Under the pieces are notes generated by a model. The model searched no databases, had not been told where the DNA came from, and saw nothing but the letters and a program-made list of their open reading frames with translations. A stretch of DNA of 64,000 bases, taken from positions 15,998,501 to 16,062,500 of the forward strand of contig OZ018412.1 of assembly GCA_963969595.1 (NCBI GenBank), in the 5' to 3' direction. A program made the position numbers and the translations under genes. Source of the stretch: Neckera pumila (Eukaryota; Streptophyta; Bryopsida; Hypnales; Neckeraceae). This document shows, piece after piece, positions 25,486 through 39,300 of the stretch. The first letter of the stretch is position 1, and each line of letters opens with the position of its first letter.

Positions 25486-26530
25486 CCTTAGAAGATTGTC
25501 TGCTTCTAGCTATACACAACAAAAGCAAAGCAATTGACTCTGTAGTGTCAGTCTAGCTACTTATTTCATCCCCTCGCTACAGCTGTATGAACAAACAATC
25601 AATCCGAACAAGGAAAGGGAATAGGTAAGCAAAGCACAAGTTGCGTGTAACATAGTTACAGCAGATGGACCGATCCAATCTAGAAAAGCCAATGCCGTCA
25701 GGAAGGTAAGGTCAGTCCGGTTACGACCTAATTAATAGTCGCTGTAGCTAGCTAGCTTGTTTGTGGGAAACGACTATTTGTACAAACAGAAAATAGAAAC
25801 AAAGAAAAGGAATAAGCAAAGCACAAGGACCCGAGAGTTACAGGGCCTACATGCATACCAACCAGGGGTGACTCCGGTTGAAATCAAGAAAGGCACAGCT
25901 AGTGCGCACACAACGTAAACCATAGCAAAAGCCTACAACAATCACAACCTACAAGTTCACAAGAAGAAATAACTACTAAAGGCCGGAGCAAGAATTCACA
26001 GATTTCCGACTCTAGCTAGCTAGAGCCCATCGATCAAACCGATCGACAACAGGATCGAGGTCCATCGAACTAGCAACTTACAACGCAAGTACAACTCCTC
26101 AGAAGCTCCCTCCCTCAAGGACGAATCGAAAATCGAAGCTCTTAAAGAAGGTGATCTGCTGCGACATTTGGGTTGTACGTGCTTTTATAGGAACGCAAGC
26201 GAGGAGCTCTGGTGGCCGGATGTCTCGAGACTTTCATCCGCTGTCTAGAAAGTTCGGGCCTCGGGGGTACGTCTGGACGTAAAAGAATGGTCCTGTGGAT
26301 CGGATTTATTTTGTGACTTGACGGGGACGAGCGAGTCTCGGATCATCTCAGAAACCTTTTTCATGAGCCAAGATAGCAATCTGATATAGATTGTACGTTG
26401 CTTGAGAACCACACTTCTTGATAATGAAAAGCTTCCATGGAACTTCTCATTCTCTCTAATTGCCATAGAACTAGTGAATAAGAAGTTTCTTGAAAGCCTT
26501 AAGTTTCACAACCTTTGAAAACATTTCTTC
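25486..26530 (-). promoter_or_regulatory. TATA box and long 5' leader of the PAH gene
   Basis: On the minus strand TATAAAAG lies at 26189-26182, which would place the transcript start near 26155. The leader to the ATG is then about 670 bases. A donor-like GTAAGT near 26080 and an acceptor-like ACAG near 25545 suggest a 5' untranslated intron. The composition (balanced, Gly/Arg-free, no frames) fits a leader. The part 26200-26530 is presumed promoter. Confidence 0.5.
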
Positions 26531-26533
26531 AGA

Positions 26534-27246
26534 TCAAACTACTAAAATCATAAATCCCTCTGTAATATCACAAATACTACCATTAATAATAGGGGCTCGT
26601 GCTTGCTATGTTACGCATTCATTATATCACATATTAGTAAAGTTTTGATATATTTGAATAGAATGCATGATAATGATTTCAATAAATCTTTGAAATAATT
26701 AATTTTGATATTTTGTAAAAATATTTTTAATCATGCATACATAAAAATAATATTTTCACACAATGTTCTATTACAGAAATAGCGTAGTAGTTTGCAATCA
26801 CCTTTGGAATATCACTTTTACAGCTTTTATGATTTCAAAATTCTATTGCTACTACCAAATTATTTGAGAAATTTATTCAATTGAAGCAATTTTGGATTTC
26901 ACAACAATAAAGTTGTTCATGAAGTTTTTGAAAATTACAAGTTTTTCTTTTCAATTCACCAAGTTTATGGGCTGCCATTGTTCATAACAATTGAGTCAAC
27001 TTTTACATGCATTACAATAAATGTGTATCTTTTACAGTATCCACCATTGCATATTTTTCATACATCATTCAATAAATTTCTATTGTACATTTGAATATAT
27101 GCTTACTTATAAACAAAATTATACAAAGATTGTAATAATTTTTATTTGAAGATTTATTGATTTTTGTTTTGCATTTTATCTAATACATAAAAATTCTAAT
27201 AAAATTCTAATGATGAATGTGTAGCATAGCAAGCGCCAACCGTTAG
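26534..27246 (+). mobile_element. Non-autonomous Helitron-like element, copy 2
   Basis: Nearly collinear with the copy at 4599-5296 over its whole length. Starts TCAAACTACTAAAATC after AGA and ends CCAACCGTTAG, a mutated CTAG end with a G-U pair in the terminal stem. It abuts the next copy without a gap. Confidence 0.72.
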
Positions 27247-27805
27247 TCATACTATTAAAATCACAACAACTTCTATAATATCACAATTCAATTTTGAATA
27301 ATATTACAAGAATCCAATTGCTTTTGTAATAGCCATAGGATACTTTCTACTATATATTTATGTATTTTTTTTGTGAAATATTTGAAAATCAAATGGATAC
27401 TTCTAAAAAAAATTTCAAAGAAACTTTTCAGACAACAAAACTACAGATAAATTCTATGTCTTTTTAAAATGTGATGTTAAAGAATAAGGAAGCACCAACC
27501 ACTACAGTAGCATTGCTCTACATATTCAAATGTGAAGATTCTACTTACATTGTTCACTTGATTAATTTATTCTTATTGCAATGTTTTCATCTTTGCAAAG
27601 GTTATTTTGTAAAAATTATGATATAAAGATTTTGCTTAATTACTTTATATTGCACTAGATAAATTTTTTCAAATAATATTATATGAGGATGTCAATATTT
27701 TCATTTAAAGATTAAAAACATACTTTGTTTATCTACATTCTATCACATGAAAAATTGATGAAAGTAATATATTTAATGCGTAGCAAAGCAAGCACCAATC
27801 GCTAG
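27247..27805 (+). mobile_element. Non-autonomous Helitron-like element, copy 3 (tandem)
   Basis: Starts TCATACTATTAAAATCAC directly at the end of copy 2 and ends GCACCAATCGCTAG followed by T. The ends match the family, while the middle differs from the other two copies, so it is a separate subfamily or a chimera. The head-to-tail arrangement is typical of Helitrons. Confidence 0.7.
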
Positions 27806-28775
27806 TTGTCAGAAGTCAAAGCGATTTGGCGCCCAATTCCACGATGAGACTTCTTTCTTTCAAAATGCCAAGCCAAGGTTCATATTGAGGAATTTGTTTT
27901 TAATGGATTCTGGTGGATTTACTTAGAAATTGAATTGAATTGGAACTCTTTTTAGATAGGCAATTTCACTAAAAAGGCGGGTTTTTTTTTAAATGGCGTG
28001 AAAATAATTCAAAACTATACTTGTCTTAGATAGTTCAAAACAACCATTGTAAAATCTATACTTGTCCTAGATGGGAAAAATGGCACAACCTCAAAGTGGC
28101 ACTTGGAATACCGCCATTTTAATGAAATTGCCCATTTAGTCAGTGAGTTAGGGCGGTGCAAATTCCATTGTACACAACAACTAGCTCCACTTATTAGTAA
28201 AGGACGTAGAATTAGTATCACTCCAAAGTTAATGTCATTATACAATTTTAGTTTTTCTGGTTGGAAATCAATTTATTGTAGTTGAAATTTGCACAAATTT
28301 TACCTTGAAAGGTTGGAAATTAGTGCATTGTAGAAATGAAGAATGCACTTATTGGTCCAAAAATTAGATCATTGTTGACAATGTATGTTGGTGATAGGTA
28401 TGGTGACTCTTGTCCTTTCAAAGTTAAAAAATGCTGACTTTTACAAATTAATATCACATATATATCCACAATAACAAACCTATTAATATAAACAAATATA
28501 ATGATTGGCATATTATTAATATTGATATTATATATATATCACCTATATACTAATATTAACATATGACTAAATAAAAATATAATTACATGTATCATAATAT
28601 TATCATTTATATTCAATATAGTGTAACATTACATATATCATAGTATAATGTTGTATAATATATTATCATATACATATTATATGTCATTAATCATATTATT
28701 AACTGTTACACTCATATTGGGTATCATATATTCTTGTGTACATGTGGATGTTTTACATATATTGTGGATAGTGGT

Positions 28776-30857
28776 TTAACCCCTAAAGCCCCAAAGCCTT
28801 TTTTCTGCCAAAAAACATCAAAAACTACCATTTTTAAAGCAAAGAGTGAAAAAAAATTTAAAATAATTTTTTTGCACATCATATTATAGGACCTTACACA
28901 TAACTAGTATGAGAATGTGTGGAAAAAATTTCAGAATTTTTGACTGCACAAATTGCAAGATATCTGCGTTTAAAGTGAAAAAAACAAGTTTTTCAGCACA
29001 TTGTAGGACTAGATTTTATGACTTTGAACATTTTTAATTTAAATATTTTACACTATAGAGTTTTGAGCTTTTAGTATTTATAGTGGAGAATTGAGTTGAG
29101 AGTCTAGGGAATTTTTTTTTTTAAAAACCTTAATTTTTATTATGAAAAAAATTGTTAAGTAGAAGTAGATATGAGATAGAAGGAAAAGCTAAAATATTCA
29201 TATATTTTAGATGGAATTAAAATGCACTAATCCCAATGGTGAGATTTTTCTAGCAAGTAAACTAAACTATGCAAAAAAAAAAAAATGAAAAATTTGAAAA
29301 ATTGCATTCAAAAATGAATCCTACAAGTTATTTTTTCAAAAAGATGCTTTAACTGCCCGAAAAACAAGAATGTCCATAACTTTCTCATAACAAATCCAAA
29401 TAAAATGAATCAAAGCTTTCTAGATAGAAAAAAATATAATCTATGAGGAAAAAACACTATTAAGAAAAAAACTGCAAATTTTTTTTTGTTGCCCGCGTTG
29501 CCCCCTATCCCCTGTTTTGAGCTCAAATGGTCATAACTTTTGTTCCCAGGCACCGATTGTGAAAAAAATTATATTCCCCAAAAGCTAATCATTAGAAAAA
29601 TTTTCAGCTCTCCGGAGGGCCGCTCTAGAGCAGCTGAAAGCACCCCACAATTACATTTAACTTTGCTTAATGATTTGTTTTTCCCTTGTAGTTGATTACC
29701 TGAAGTCATGATGTCCGATGACTGTCAGTGGTTCAAAATCCAAGTACCAGTAGTTAAATAATTAAGGTTCAAGTCTTGTAATGCACCTTAACCCTGATTA
29801 TTGCATACCTTGTTTTCTAATCAAGTTATGAATAAAAAAAACAAATGTCAAAAATAGTCCAAGGATAGCTACCATCAAAGGGATTTTTAGTGGCATCATA
29901 ATAGACTTAATTCATTGACAATTGGTGAGAAGGAAGGGTGAAGAGGTTATTTTTATAGAGAAATCAATTGTCCATAGTGAATCTTCAAAGGATATGGGTT
30001 ATTTAGAAGAGAGATTACTCATTGTCAAATGCAGGAATTGTGTTAAAACTAGAATTTTAGACCTCATTTAGGCATAGTAGAATGAATTTTTTCAAAAAAA
30101 TTTGAACTAAAAAAATTTGTAAGACCAAGATAATTCTCATCTCCAAAAATCTATTTGAGGTATCAAGAATCTGGTAAAAAGATTTTTGGAGATGAAAACT
30201 AGCTTGATAATCCAACTTTCTTTGGTTTAAAGTTTTTCAAAAAAATTCATTCTACTATGCCTAAATGAGGTTTGGAATTCTAGTTATAACACAATTACTA
30301 CTTTAAATTTAACTATGAGCGGTTGAGAAACTACAACCTAAATTACATATCCCACATGGATTGTTCTACCTCCTACCTTCCCATGTATACATAAGGAGCT
30401 TCTTTTCTCATCTTCAAACACCTTAAACTAAGTGGCTTTAGAAGCTAGTTGGAAATGTAAGCGTTCTCTAATTTTTTAGCAACTAGCTTGAAAATCCTCT
30501 TCATATTTCTTAGTTTCATTGAATTTGATTAAATTCCCATTTAATCACCTTGTATATTCACGCGGTTGAATATTAAGCAGACTTCTACTACACCTCATTA
30601 TTGGAGTCTTGACGTCTTTCGCGAAATTCACACACTCTGACAATGCACTGCGGCTATATGCCCCTACTAATTCTTAGGTGATTAATAGACTGGTTTGGTC
30701 ACTGTGGAGCGGCCCTCCGGAGGGTTGAGAATTTTTCTAATGCAGCTTCTCTACCTCCAAAAAAAATTTAAAAAAAGTATGAGAAAATTTCAGCCTATAG
30801 ATACCTACCCAAAAATGCATTTGTCCCCCGAAGGAACAATGGTCCTCTAGGGGTTAA
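28776..30857. mobile_element. TTAA-flanked element with internal insertion
   Basis: TTAACCCCTAAAGCCCC at the left and GGTCCTCTAGGGGTTAA at the right. The family interior runs to about 29640 and resumes near 30704 at matching CCTCCGGAGGG motifs, so roughly 1.06 kb was inserted or acquired between. That insert includes the foldback at 30036-30296 and promoter-like sequence also seen near 2.1 and 7.9 kb. Confidence 0.55.
30036..30296. mobile_element. Foldback miniature element
   Basis: AATTGTGTTAAAACTAGAAT at the left and its near-complement ending ACACAATT at the right; both arms hold the CCTCATTTAGGCATAGTAGA block, and an inner stem (GATTTTTGGAGAT) closes the hairpin. The right arm matches about 2020-2075. 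Confidence 0.65.
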
Positions 30858-30912
30858 TATTATATATTTATGGTATCACTTTTCCAATGATGCCCTTGAG
30901 TTTGACCTTCAG

Positions 30913-30962
30913 GATAGCACTCAATCAGTTGAAATTGAAAACGCAACTGATTGAGTGCTATC
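30913..30962. repeat. Perfect 19-bp hairpin
   Basis: GATAGCACTCAATCAGTTG at 30913-30931 and its exact complement at 30944-30962, loop of 12 bases. It lies 56 bases beyond the TTAA element end. No U-run terminator logic applies in this eukaryotic setting; role unknown. Confidence 0.8.
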
Positions 30963-31683
30963 AAAAAAGATGCTTGATTTGATTTTCAGAGCCTATTGAA
31001 CACCTGCTAGTAGTGACCCCATTACACCGAATGCACCAGCATAATCGGAATCTACCCCAACGTTGAGACAACTAATGTCTTTCTTCAAAAATGCCTCCAT
31101 TGTTGCACTTATCACATAATTCCAATTCCTCTCTCTAGAGTCAAAAGAGTCTGTGCATGAATGACCACATACTTGTTCAAAATCACTAGTAATCCCCAAA
31201 CTTGAGCTTCAAAGTAAGTCCTTCATGATATTTCCAATTGCCCAAAATAACATGCAAGTAACAGATCTATTACAAAATAGACCAAATAAATAAATATTAA
31301 CCTAAAGTAGTTAATCTCATCCTAGCTGCAGGGGACACTTGATGTCTTTCTTTAAAGATCCTTCCATTTCTACACCTCTAATCTATATCCTATTCCTTCT
31401 CTGGAGCCCAAAGAGCCAGGGAATGGATGACTTGCATTTGTTCCAAACCCCTAAACCCCAACATGAGCTCCAAAGGAAGTCTTTTACGAAAGTTCCAAGT
31501 GTCAAAAAATACAATCAAAGACCAAACCCTAATACGAAGCAGACCAATAACCAAAGCTTAGGCCCTAAGGATGTTGTGTTCTTGTATACAAACTCATACA
31601 CCACTGTCTTCCGGGGGCATTTGTTGTTCAAGAACCGTTTCGGAAGCGGAGACCATGTTTGTTTGAGGTGGCATTTTTACACA

Positions 31684-31800
31684 GCAAGCACTTGCAAGTG
31701 TGCCACAGTTGCTCAATCAAAACTGGATTTTACAAAAGCAAGCACTGGCAAGTGTGCCACACAATTGCTCAATCAAAACTGGATTTTACAAAAGCAAGCT
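31684..31800 (+). repeat. Tandem repeat, 54-56-base unit, two full copies
   Basis: Units start at 31684 and 31738 with a partial third at 31794: GCAAGCACT..CAAGTGTGCCAC, then CTCAATCAAAACTGGATTTT. A 159-codon frame (31339-31818) runs across it, but no family is recognised and the frame changes between units. Confidence 0.7.
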
Positions 31801-32159
31801 TCGTCAAAAAAATTGTGAGTGCAGATGGGTGCTTGAACTGTCTGTCTACAAAGTCTGCATAGCAGAGTGCGGTCTTAAGAGGACATGAGTTAGCTGAAGA
31901 AGTGGTCCTTGGCTTTTGCACCATTTGTCAAGTAAGTATACACCGGAAGCACTGGTCAAAGTATTCACTATGTGGGAGACTTTGTGGCTTCGACTATGCG
32001 AGACTCGTGGGGTCGACGGTGCACCCAGTTCAAACCCCACATGATTGCAAGCTTTCAACTGCAAGACTTCATTTCTGGAACAATTTTGAGCTCACCCAAT
32101 TTTGAACCTCAAATTCACTGTGAGGATTGTTTCCTTTGACCACAACATAGAGCACAAAT

Positions 32160-32200
32160 TGACGTTACGCGCTCTAATACCATCTTATTCCACAACCAAA
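32160..32200 (-). other. Initiator-Met primer-binding-site-like motif
   Basis: On the minus strand TGGTATTAGAGCGCG matches the usual plant retrotransposon primer site TGGTATCAGAGC at 11 of 12 bases. No long terminal repeats or polyprotein frames were found around it, so at most this is a retrotransposon relic. Confidence 0.3.
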
Positions 32201-33361
32201 AAACACTGTTTTCTGTAAATGTTGCAACCGCCTGAGCGAGGATATGGGCTGAAAATTGATATTGAAGTGTCTGCAAATCACATTGCAAGTCGTTTTGGGA
32301 TTATTTCCGTTACTCCAACAATGTTCTATGGATTTCAAATGTTGAAATGATAAGAATCCTAATGTGGACACTAGAGTACCGCTAAACTGGACGTCCTCAA
32401 CTCACGAAATGTTTCGATTCCTATTGGTTCTGCACATTTGCATTGCGTACTTTTGAAGACAAATAAGCTTGCTTACCTTGACAGTCGGGGTTAATGTCCA
32501 TAACTTCAAAGATTTCAAATAGTTTAAAGGACAGACTGTTTGGACCTTTTCTTCTCAAGTCTACAAGGGTCAGATTCAATACAGTAGCGGTAGTTCTATC
32601 ATGACGGCCAACATGACGGACGTTTTAGGTAAGCGCAGGAAGAAAAAGTCCAGCTCTTAGATTGATAGTGCCAGGCCATTCAAGTGTCATTGGACTACAG
32701 GGCTCTTCAAATCACCAATACTTTGCAATGTTTGATGTCAGCCGTTTCACTGTACACACAACTCAGTTCAACATTTCCAAATCACATTTTCAAGAGGATA
32801 CAACCAATCACCTGATGACACGCGCCATCATTGCGGGGAAAAGACCATTGTTTTACTCCAAATCTGACCACACTGGTGCGCATTAGTAACTTGATCTTCG
32901 GCTCATTAGGAAAATCTTGAAGAGAGTTTCAGAATCATAGATTCCCTTATACCTTCGAAATTTACATTTAGAACAATACTGGCAATACAATCTCTAGTCT
33001 TTTAACTTTTGCTAATCACAGTGCACAACCTCACAGGATTGTCACATCTTATTACAGGAACCCTGGTGTAATAGATCTTAATCCATATGAAGGGTTTGTC
33101 CAAGCGGCCTAAAATCATCATGGCTCACTAACCCTGTGTTCACTAGTATAAGTGCGTAAGTGAATGCTAGCTGACGATACCTGCCCTTTTAAATGCTGGC
33201 GGAATGAGCTGCATTCGTTGGAAATGATAAATGAAGCTAGTTGACCTGCAGCCTTGGCTTCACAGAGCCGACGTGCAAAAGTAAAGAGAAACGCCAAAAT
33301 CCAATTAGCGACACCACATCACCGACATAATGGCCAATTCGTTGCCGAACTCGGGGTCTTT

Positions 33362-36300
33362 TCAAGCCTCTCCAGAGCGATTTCCTTCTTCGTCATCAAT
33401 TGGAGCAACTAAAGGCAATGCAAGCCCAGCGTGCACTTGAACACCCAGAGCCTGACAAGCTGAAAAGGCTGCTGCTCGAGATTCTTCTGCGCGATCCAAT
33501 GCTATTCGCCGGGCAGCATTTTTAATTTTACGGGCTACGCTGACCTGCAGCCACTGCTGACCATTACTGCTTTCATCTGCAAGATGCAACACTTGTCAAT
33601 TCACAACTCTATGCGTTCTAACATCATAATAATTGTGGGCTGCTTTGCTTTTTACACTGTTGTACATAAAAATTGCAAGCAACGACGAGTATTACGGGTA
33701 GAAATCACGACGAACATGGGGTTTATTCTCATCACTAACGAACGTCTATTGCACGTCAACTTTGCACATGAATCATTCAAAGCGATCAGAGGCTTGCAGA
33801 CAAGTACGAAACAGAATTGGACATGAATCATGTTTAAAACTTTAGAGTGTGTGACAAACATTAATCCCAATTTCACAGATAATGTACTCACCTTGACTTT
33901 TCCGAGACGTGCTGCAAAAGAGTGCGTTGATGAGCTCGTCAATCGTAGCTTCAGCTACTGCCTGTATGCTCTTCAGCCCTGCCTTGAAAAGTGCTCTGGC
34001 TCTTGCCGCCTGAATGCAAGAACCGTAGGTAAGCAACAAGCCTTGGGAACACAAACTTGCCAACCTTCCTTCACTTTGAAGGCAATTCCTTAAGCTGCAA
34101 TATTCTCCTAAACTACACAAAAAGGTCAAACCAGCTGGCGGCAAGCATCAGACGAAAAAAATTCCTTCAGAAAGTATCAAAGAACAAGCCCTCTAGCTGG
34201 TGAAAGGAGATGTTAGATAGCTTTTAACGTTCGCAGTCCACACCTTCACGAAGGGGATTTCCGTGAGATCCACAATTTCAGATTTTACGCCAAACGAGAC
34301 CCGCTTCTGAAACTTGTCAACTAAGCTTCCCATATCACTCCAACCCAACCTTTCGCAGAAGGCAGCAACCATGCCAGCAAACTTTCCAGCTCTGTCTTGC
34401 AGTCCTTGCAGTGCTCCCTTCTGCACTTTGAAAAGCTCACAAATCTCCAACATAGGTACCTCCTGTTCCAAGATATTAAGCCTTGTGAGCATAGGACAAT
34501 ATTCGACATTTTTGGCAAATAAAACTTCGTTCTAGATAAAGATGTAAGTTATTGAAAGTTCAATCAAAATACCTGAACGAGATACGAGAGCATCAGCGCA
34601 ACATAGAATCGTCTGCAGATTCGTAGCAACTGATCAACTGGAAGATGAGCTCCACTGGGGCTTTTCCACCTAGACTTTTGTACAAGAGGTGATACTTTCC
34701 CTTTCGCGGCTTTGCCGCCACGAGATGTTCCGCCACTACGATGCTGCAAAATTGGTGCTCCATGAGCCATGCGAAGTAAAAATGCCTCCATCACGCCAAC
34801 TCTGTTGCCTACTGCCTGTTCCAGATGAAACCGAGCCAGTAACGATCAAGAGCTGCTGTGGATTAAAAATTATGATGCGTTTTACGTTACGATGCTTGTC
34901 CTCACTAACATGACGTACTTTCAGAAGGAAAATTCATAAGCTTAGGGACTATAATGGGTGGGCTGAACACCAAACACGTCCTCGGACTGCAGCAGTAGTG
35001 TCCGTAATTACTACGCAGTTATTTGTAATACTAGCGAACTTGAGATTTCAGGAGCACGACTACACCAGACAACCAGTACATTACTTAGACCCAGGAAATA
35101 CTACATCAACTTGATATTTCTGAAAACGGTTAAGCCATAGAACAAAAGCAGAAAACCAATAGTATAAAATAATGTCATGCTTCAAGCTTGCTATTACTGT
35201 GGCGTAAATTGTTGCATTAATTCGCTGATTCGGAGTTGACACAAAATTAAAATTTGAATCATCTTCTGAGATTAGAGTTACTAACCTGGTCAATGGGTGA
35301 AAGATCCAAGTACCGTTGTAAAAATATGCCCCAATCTGGCTCTAAATCAACATAGGTGGGTGTGACTTCGTAGATCAGGTGCAAATCAGATGCCAGCACA
35401 AATCCTTCCCTAGCTTTTGCGAGATCTTCGAATACAATCTGCCCCAAAAGCATGCGCATTAAGACATATGACCTTTGCAACAATGACCTAGGAAGCGACA
35501 GAAAACCATAAAGGAGGAAAAAGGACGGACTATTGCAAGCATAAGATCTAACACGAGGAACGATGAGCGTTACACCGTACCAGAGACTCCTCAGGACTAA
35601 GTGAGCTCGAAAACGCAGCACGACCAAGAGGTGTAGTGGCATAGATTTCAGCACTTGCGTTCCACTCGAGAAAGCGCTTGTAACACAACCACCGCAGTGA
35701 ATCTTGTGCGGCTATTACAACCTCCTCAAAAGGCTGCGTAGCATTTAAAAGTGTGCATCGCACATAACGCTGCACGTCAGCCGCGCTTTGCACAATTCCA
35801 CCTGCAACTACTTCCAACAAGGCACGCATCATTCCATTCTTGTCATCCGCCAAGCATGATTGCAACGCCCTGCACTCCTGCTGCATCATCTCCATTATAC
35901 GCTTTGCCTCTTCGGGCTTGCAAATTAAAATCTGTCACATATTCCACAAGAATAGGTCGTTGTTAATATAAGGGACACGGCGTTACATTCTTGCAGTGAC
36001 GCTAAATACAATCAATGTAACCATCTGAGTCATTCATGTCAACGAAATCAGCAGTATGCAAAAGAGAACTCACACTCTCTCCTTTGGAATCGATTCCAGC
36101 TCGACCAGCTCGACCTGCCATTTGGCGGTATCGCGTTGTATCAACAAAATCACGTCCAATTTTTGGCTGCCTGAAAATCACTCGACGAGCTGGAAGATTT
36201 ACCCCTGCAGCTAATGTGGACGTTGCAACAAGAACTCGCACCACACCACTCTTGAAACATGTCTCAACAACCTCTCTTTCTTCAGCCTAATTCAAAAGAA

Positions 36301-39300
36301 GGTGTCAGTACCGTAATCTGCTTGTCACAACCTCTCTGTCAGGATGTATATGGTGATGCCATTGACAATTTTTTCTACAACAATTTTTCGAATTTAATGC
36401 GATTAGTGCAATTCCATGCGATTTCCGTACACATGACCTTGCAAAAGAAAACGGTCGGACGTCAAATGGAATCTAGCAGTAATTGTCATACCGTGAGTCC
36501 CGCATGATGGTACGCGACCCCTACTGGCAACGTATCTGCTAAAACTGGGTCAAGTCCAACTGAGCATCGCCGTAAGTCTTCAACAGCTGCAGCCCCATCC
36601 ACTGGGCCATTGGTATTTTTCTTGATAACAGCAAATGGAGGTAGGTGTTTGGCTATATGACGGGCCGATGTCTCACATCCTTTGCGGCTGGAGCAAAACA
36701 CCAGCACTGAGTGTCCTTCACTTACCACCTAATTAGCAAAAAACCACCTGTTAAGTACTTCCTCCACTATTTTCCAAAATTAAGCTAACAGCTGCTGATG
36801 TCGAGGAGACTGACAGATATAACTAATGAATGATAAAAGAAACTAAGACAGCAGTACCTCATGACACAATTCAACAACGTGGTCAGGATCCTGGCCCTTG
36901 AGGTCAGCGCTTTCCCTAATCTTTCGAACAATTTCCATCCTCTTGTCGAAAATTGTGTTACCAACTTTCAAGAACTCATCCAGAGGTACCGGTCGGAAAT
37001 CTGTCTGATATAGTGCAGCCTGAAGGATACCAACGATGACTGCATTTTAGTTTGGGACGCATTGACAAGACAAACGACGTCCAACCACACGAAACCTCGG
37101 ATAACTACAGTGTACAGTCCTTCCTCGTGGTGAAAGGAGAAACCAAAAAAATAAACCGAAAGAGATGCACAATAAGATGTTTGCATTGACGGATTAGGCA
37201 TAAGCGAAATCTACTCATCAAATAACTTCTGTAGCAGTAAGTAAAGCTCGTTGTACTGTTCCTCGTATAGTTCAAAAAGGTCATGGGACAGGGGCAGAGA
37301 GGCACCTGCAGCCATTTAGCAACCTCGGACACATTGGGCATCGTAGCACTCATGCCCACGATCTGCAACACAGTACACTTTGGACTTGAGCTAGTCCTCA
37401 TTTGTGTATTACTATTTGGTATGAATTCTTCACAGCCCCTTGCATAGCGGATCTTAGTCAAGAGCAGCTCAAGCAGATAACCACGATCTTTGTCTCCAAC
37501 CTGCACATCCATTTTCACCCCTCTTAGGACCAAGTTAATGTTTGCTTTGATAGTCTCTAAAGAACAGTTGTGCTAGGGCCTTTCTAGGAACCGCTTCGAG
37601 CTCCAAATTTGTAACATCTATCAAATTTGATAACTAGTATCACGACGGAGAAACGAAAAAAATGCTAAAGGCCGTCGGTTACACATCTCATGGGCTGATT
37701 GTGCGCACAAGATATGTCATGCCAGTCTAGAATTCAATATCAAATTTCTGCGACGATGCACAAGGATAACTCACCATATGAAGCTCATCAATGACAACAA
37801 CACAGAGTTCAGATAATCGGCCCTCTTCAAGCAGCTTATTGACTAACGAATTAGCCTTCTCAATTGTGCAAACAGCCACTGATGTGTCTTCAGGTAGGCT
37901 TGAACCACCTTGTGTTCCATAGAATTCTCGAACTCGTTTGCCGAGCGGTTGCAAAATTGCCTGAAGATGGGTTGCCTGCAGAATGCACCTTGATCATGAT
38001 ACATTGGATTTCATGGACACTTATGAACCAACCAAAGTGAATTCTGTCCATGAAGAGATAAGCCAGTTGTGGAAATACTGACAGTTTAAAGGAGACACAC
38101 AAAATCACTCCAGAATTATTTTACCTGACTGAACTGAACTAATCTGAATAAGTACTCAGATCCAAGCATGCATAACAGTAAATAAAGCAGTTGAAAAATC
38201 ACACGAGCAAAGCGTGTCACCTTCTCACAGCAGAGCGAGACATATGGTAGCACCAACAATGCCTTCTTCCCCGTTGACAAAACTCGTCTAAGCATCAGCA
38301 ACTCAGCCACTAGGCTCTTCCCAGCACTGCCTCAACCACACGAAATTAGCACACACAAAACATGCTAAGCTATCCATATCAAACAGCACCACATCGCTGT
38401 TAAAAGATCTTCCCAAGCTTTATAAACAAACCTCAGGAACAAGAACGAGAAGGAAAAAAGCTCAAGCGCCATAGAAGGGGGAGAATGCATACGAAGTGGA
38501 CATACTCGCAGAACAGGGCAACAGGGTAACAGAGCTTAATGGCTATTACCTTGTGGATGCGCAGTACACAAGACTCCGGCCATCCAAAACGCCGTCTATC
38601 TCCAAACACTCCACCTTTACCCTCCCAATGACAAAAATTAGAAGGGCTCAGCACTTACCAACAGCCCTGCATTCAGTCGAAGTAGGCGCTAGTCTCTAAA
38701 AATACCTCAAATTTACAGCTTCCCCTCTCAGAAACCTGCCCCGCAGTTAGCACATACTGATCACAGGTCACCCCTGAACTTGCAGAGGAAAATCTAATCT
38801 TAGAGCATCTAGAATAAGCTTATAAGACACCAATGTGAAATGATTTGTACCTGCCATTGATAAAGCCTTGTTAAACCCTTCTTGGCAAAGAAGGAACATA
38901 TTTCAGGAGGAAGCCATTTAGAGAGTTCAACTTTATATTGAGGCTTCGACTTCACGATCGAAGCGTTCTTGCTTCCATTCTCTGGCTCAACTCCTCCCTT
39001 TGCACAAGTTGATGCTAACTCCAGGACTTCCGATGATAAACATCCTAGAGCGTCGACTTCAATCAAAGGCTCTACCAATGGGGAACATGGTCCTGTTGCA
39101 AGACTTCTTGAAGCGAGGCTACTTCTCGGCACAGAATATGGTGCTGGATCGACAGTCACTCCATTAGATGTTTGTTCCTGCATCCGAGCTGGGTTGGTTT
39201 CTGTAAGATCATAGGATGTTGACCTGACCTTATCTTTAGCATCATCTGTCAGACTGGGAGGCATTTGACTGGAAAGATTTGGTAGACAGGGGATTTTGGT

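Larger units (their letters stand above)
30963..33361. other. Region downstream of TEB, no polymerase exons seen
   Basis: Searched by eye on the minus strand for the family-A polymerase motifs that should follow the TEB helicase; none was found. It contains a loose tandem duplication (about 31061-31230 against 31325-31475), the 54-base repeat and a primer-site-like motif. The first few hundred bases next to the stop presumably hold the TEB 3' end. Confidence 0.5.

Noticed and set aside
25105..25491. Plus-strand frame of 128 codons over the PAH gene
   Set aside because: Antisense shadow of the GC-richer PAH coding region; the minus strand gives the recognisable domain.
26240..26265. Heat-shock-element-like TCTAGAAAGTTC upstream of the PAH gene
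   Set aside because: Only two clear nGAAn-type units; too short to call.
30993..31199. Minus-strand frame below TEB, considered as a polymerase exon
   Set aside because: Shows no polymerase motif and lies in a loosely duplicated stretch also present at 31325-31475.
31339..31818. 159-codon plus-strand frame
   Set aside because: Crosses a tandem repeat of non-multiple-of-three units and has no recognised domain.
32160..33361. LTR retrotransposon suggested by a primer-site-like motif
   Set aside because: No paired long repeats and no gag or polymerase frames near it.
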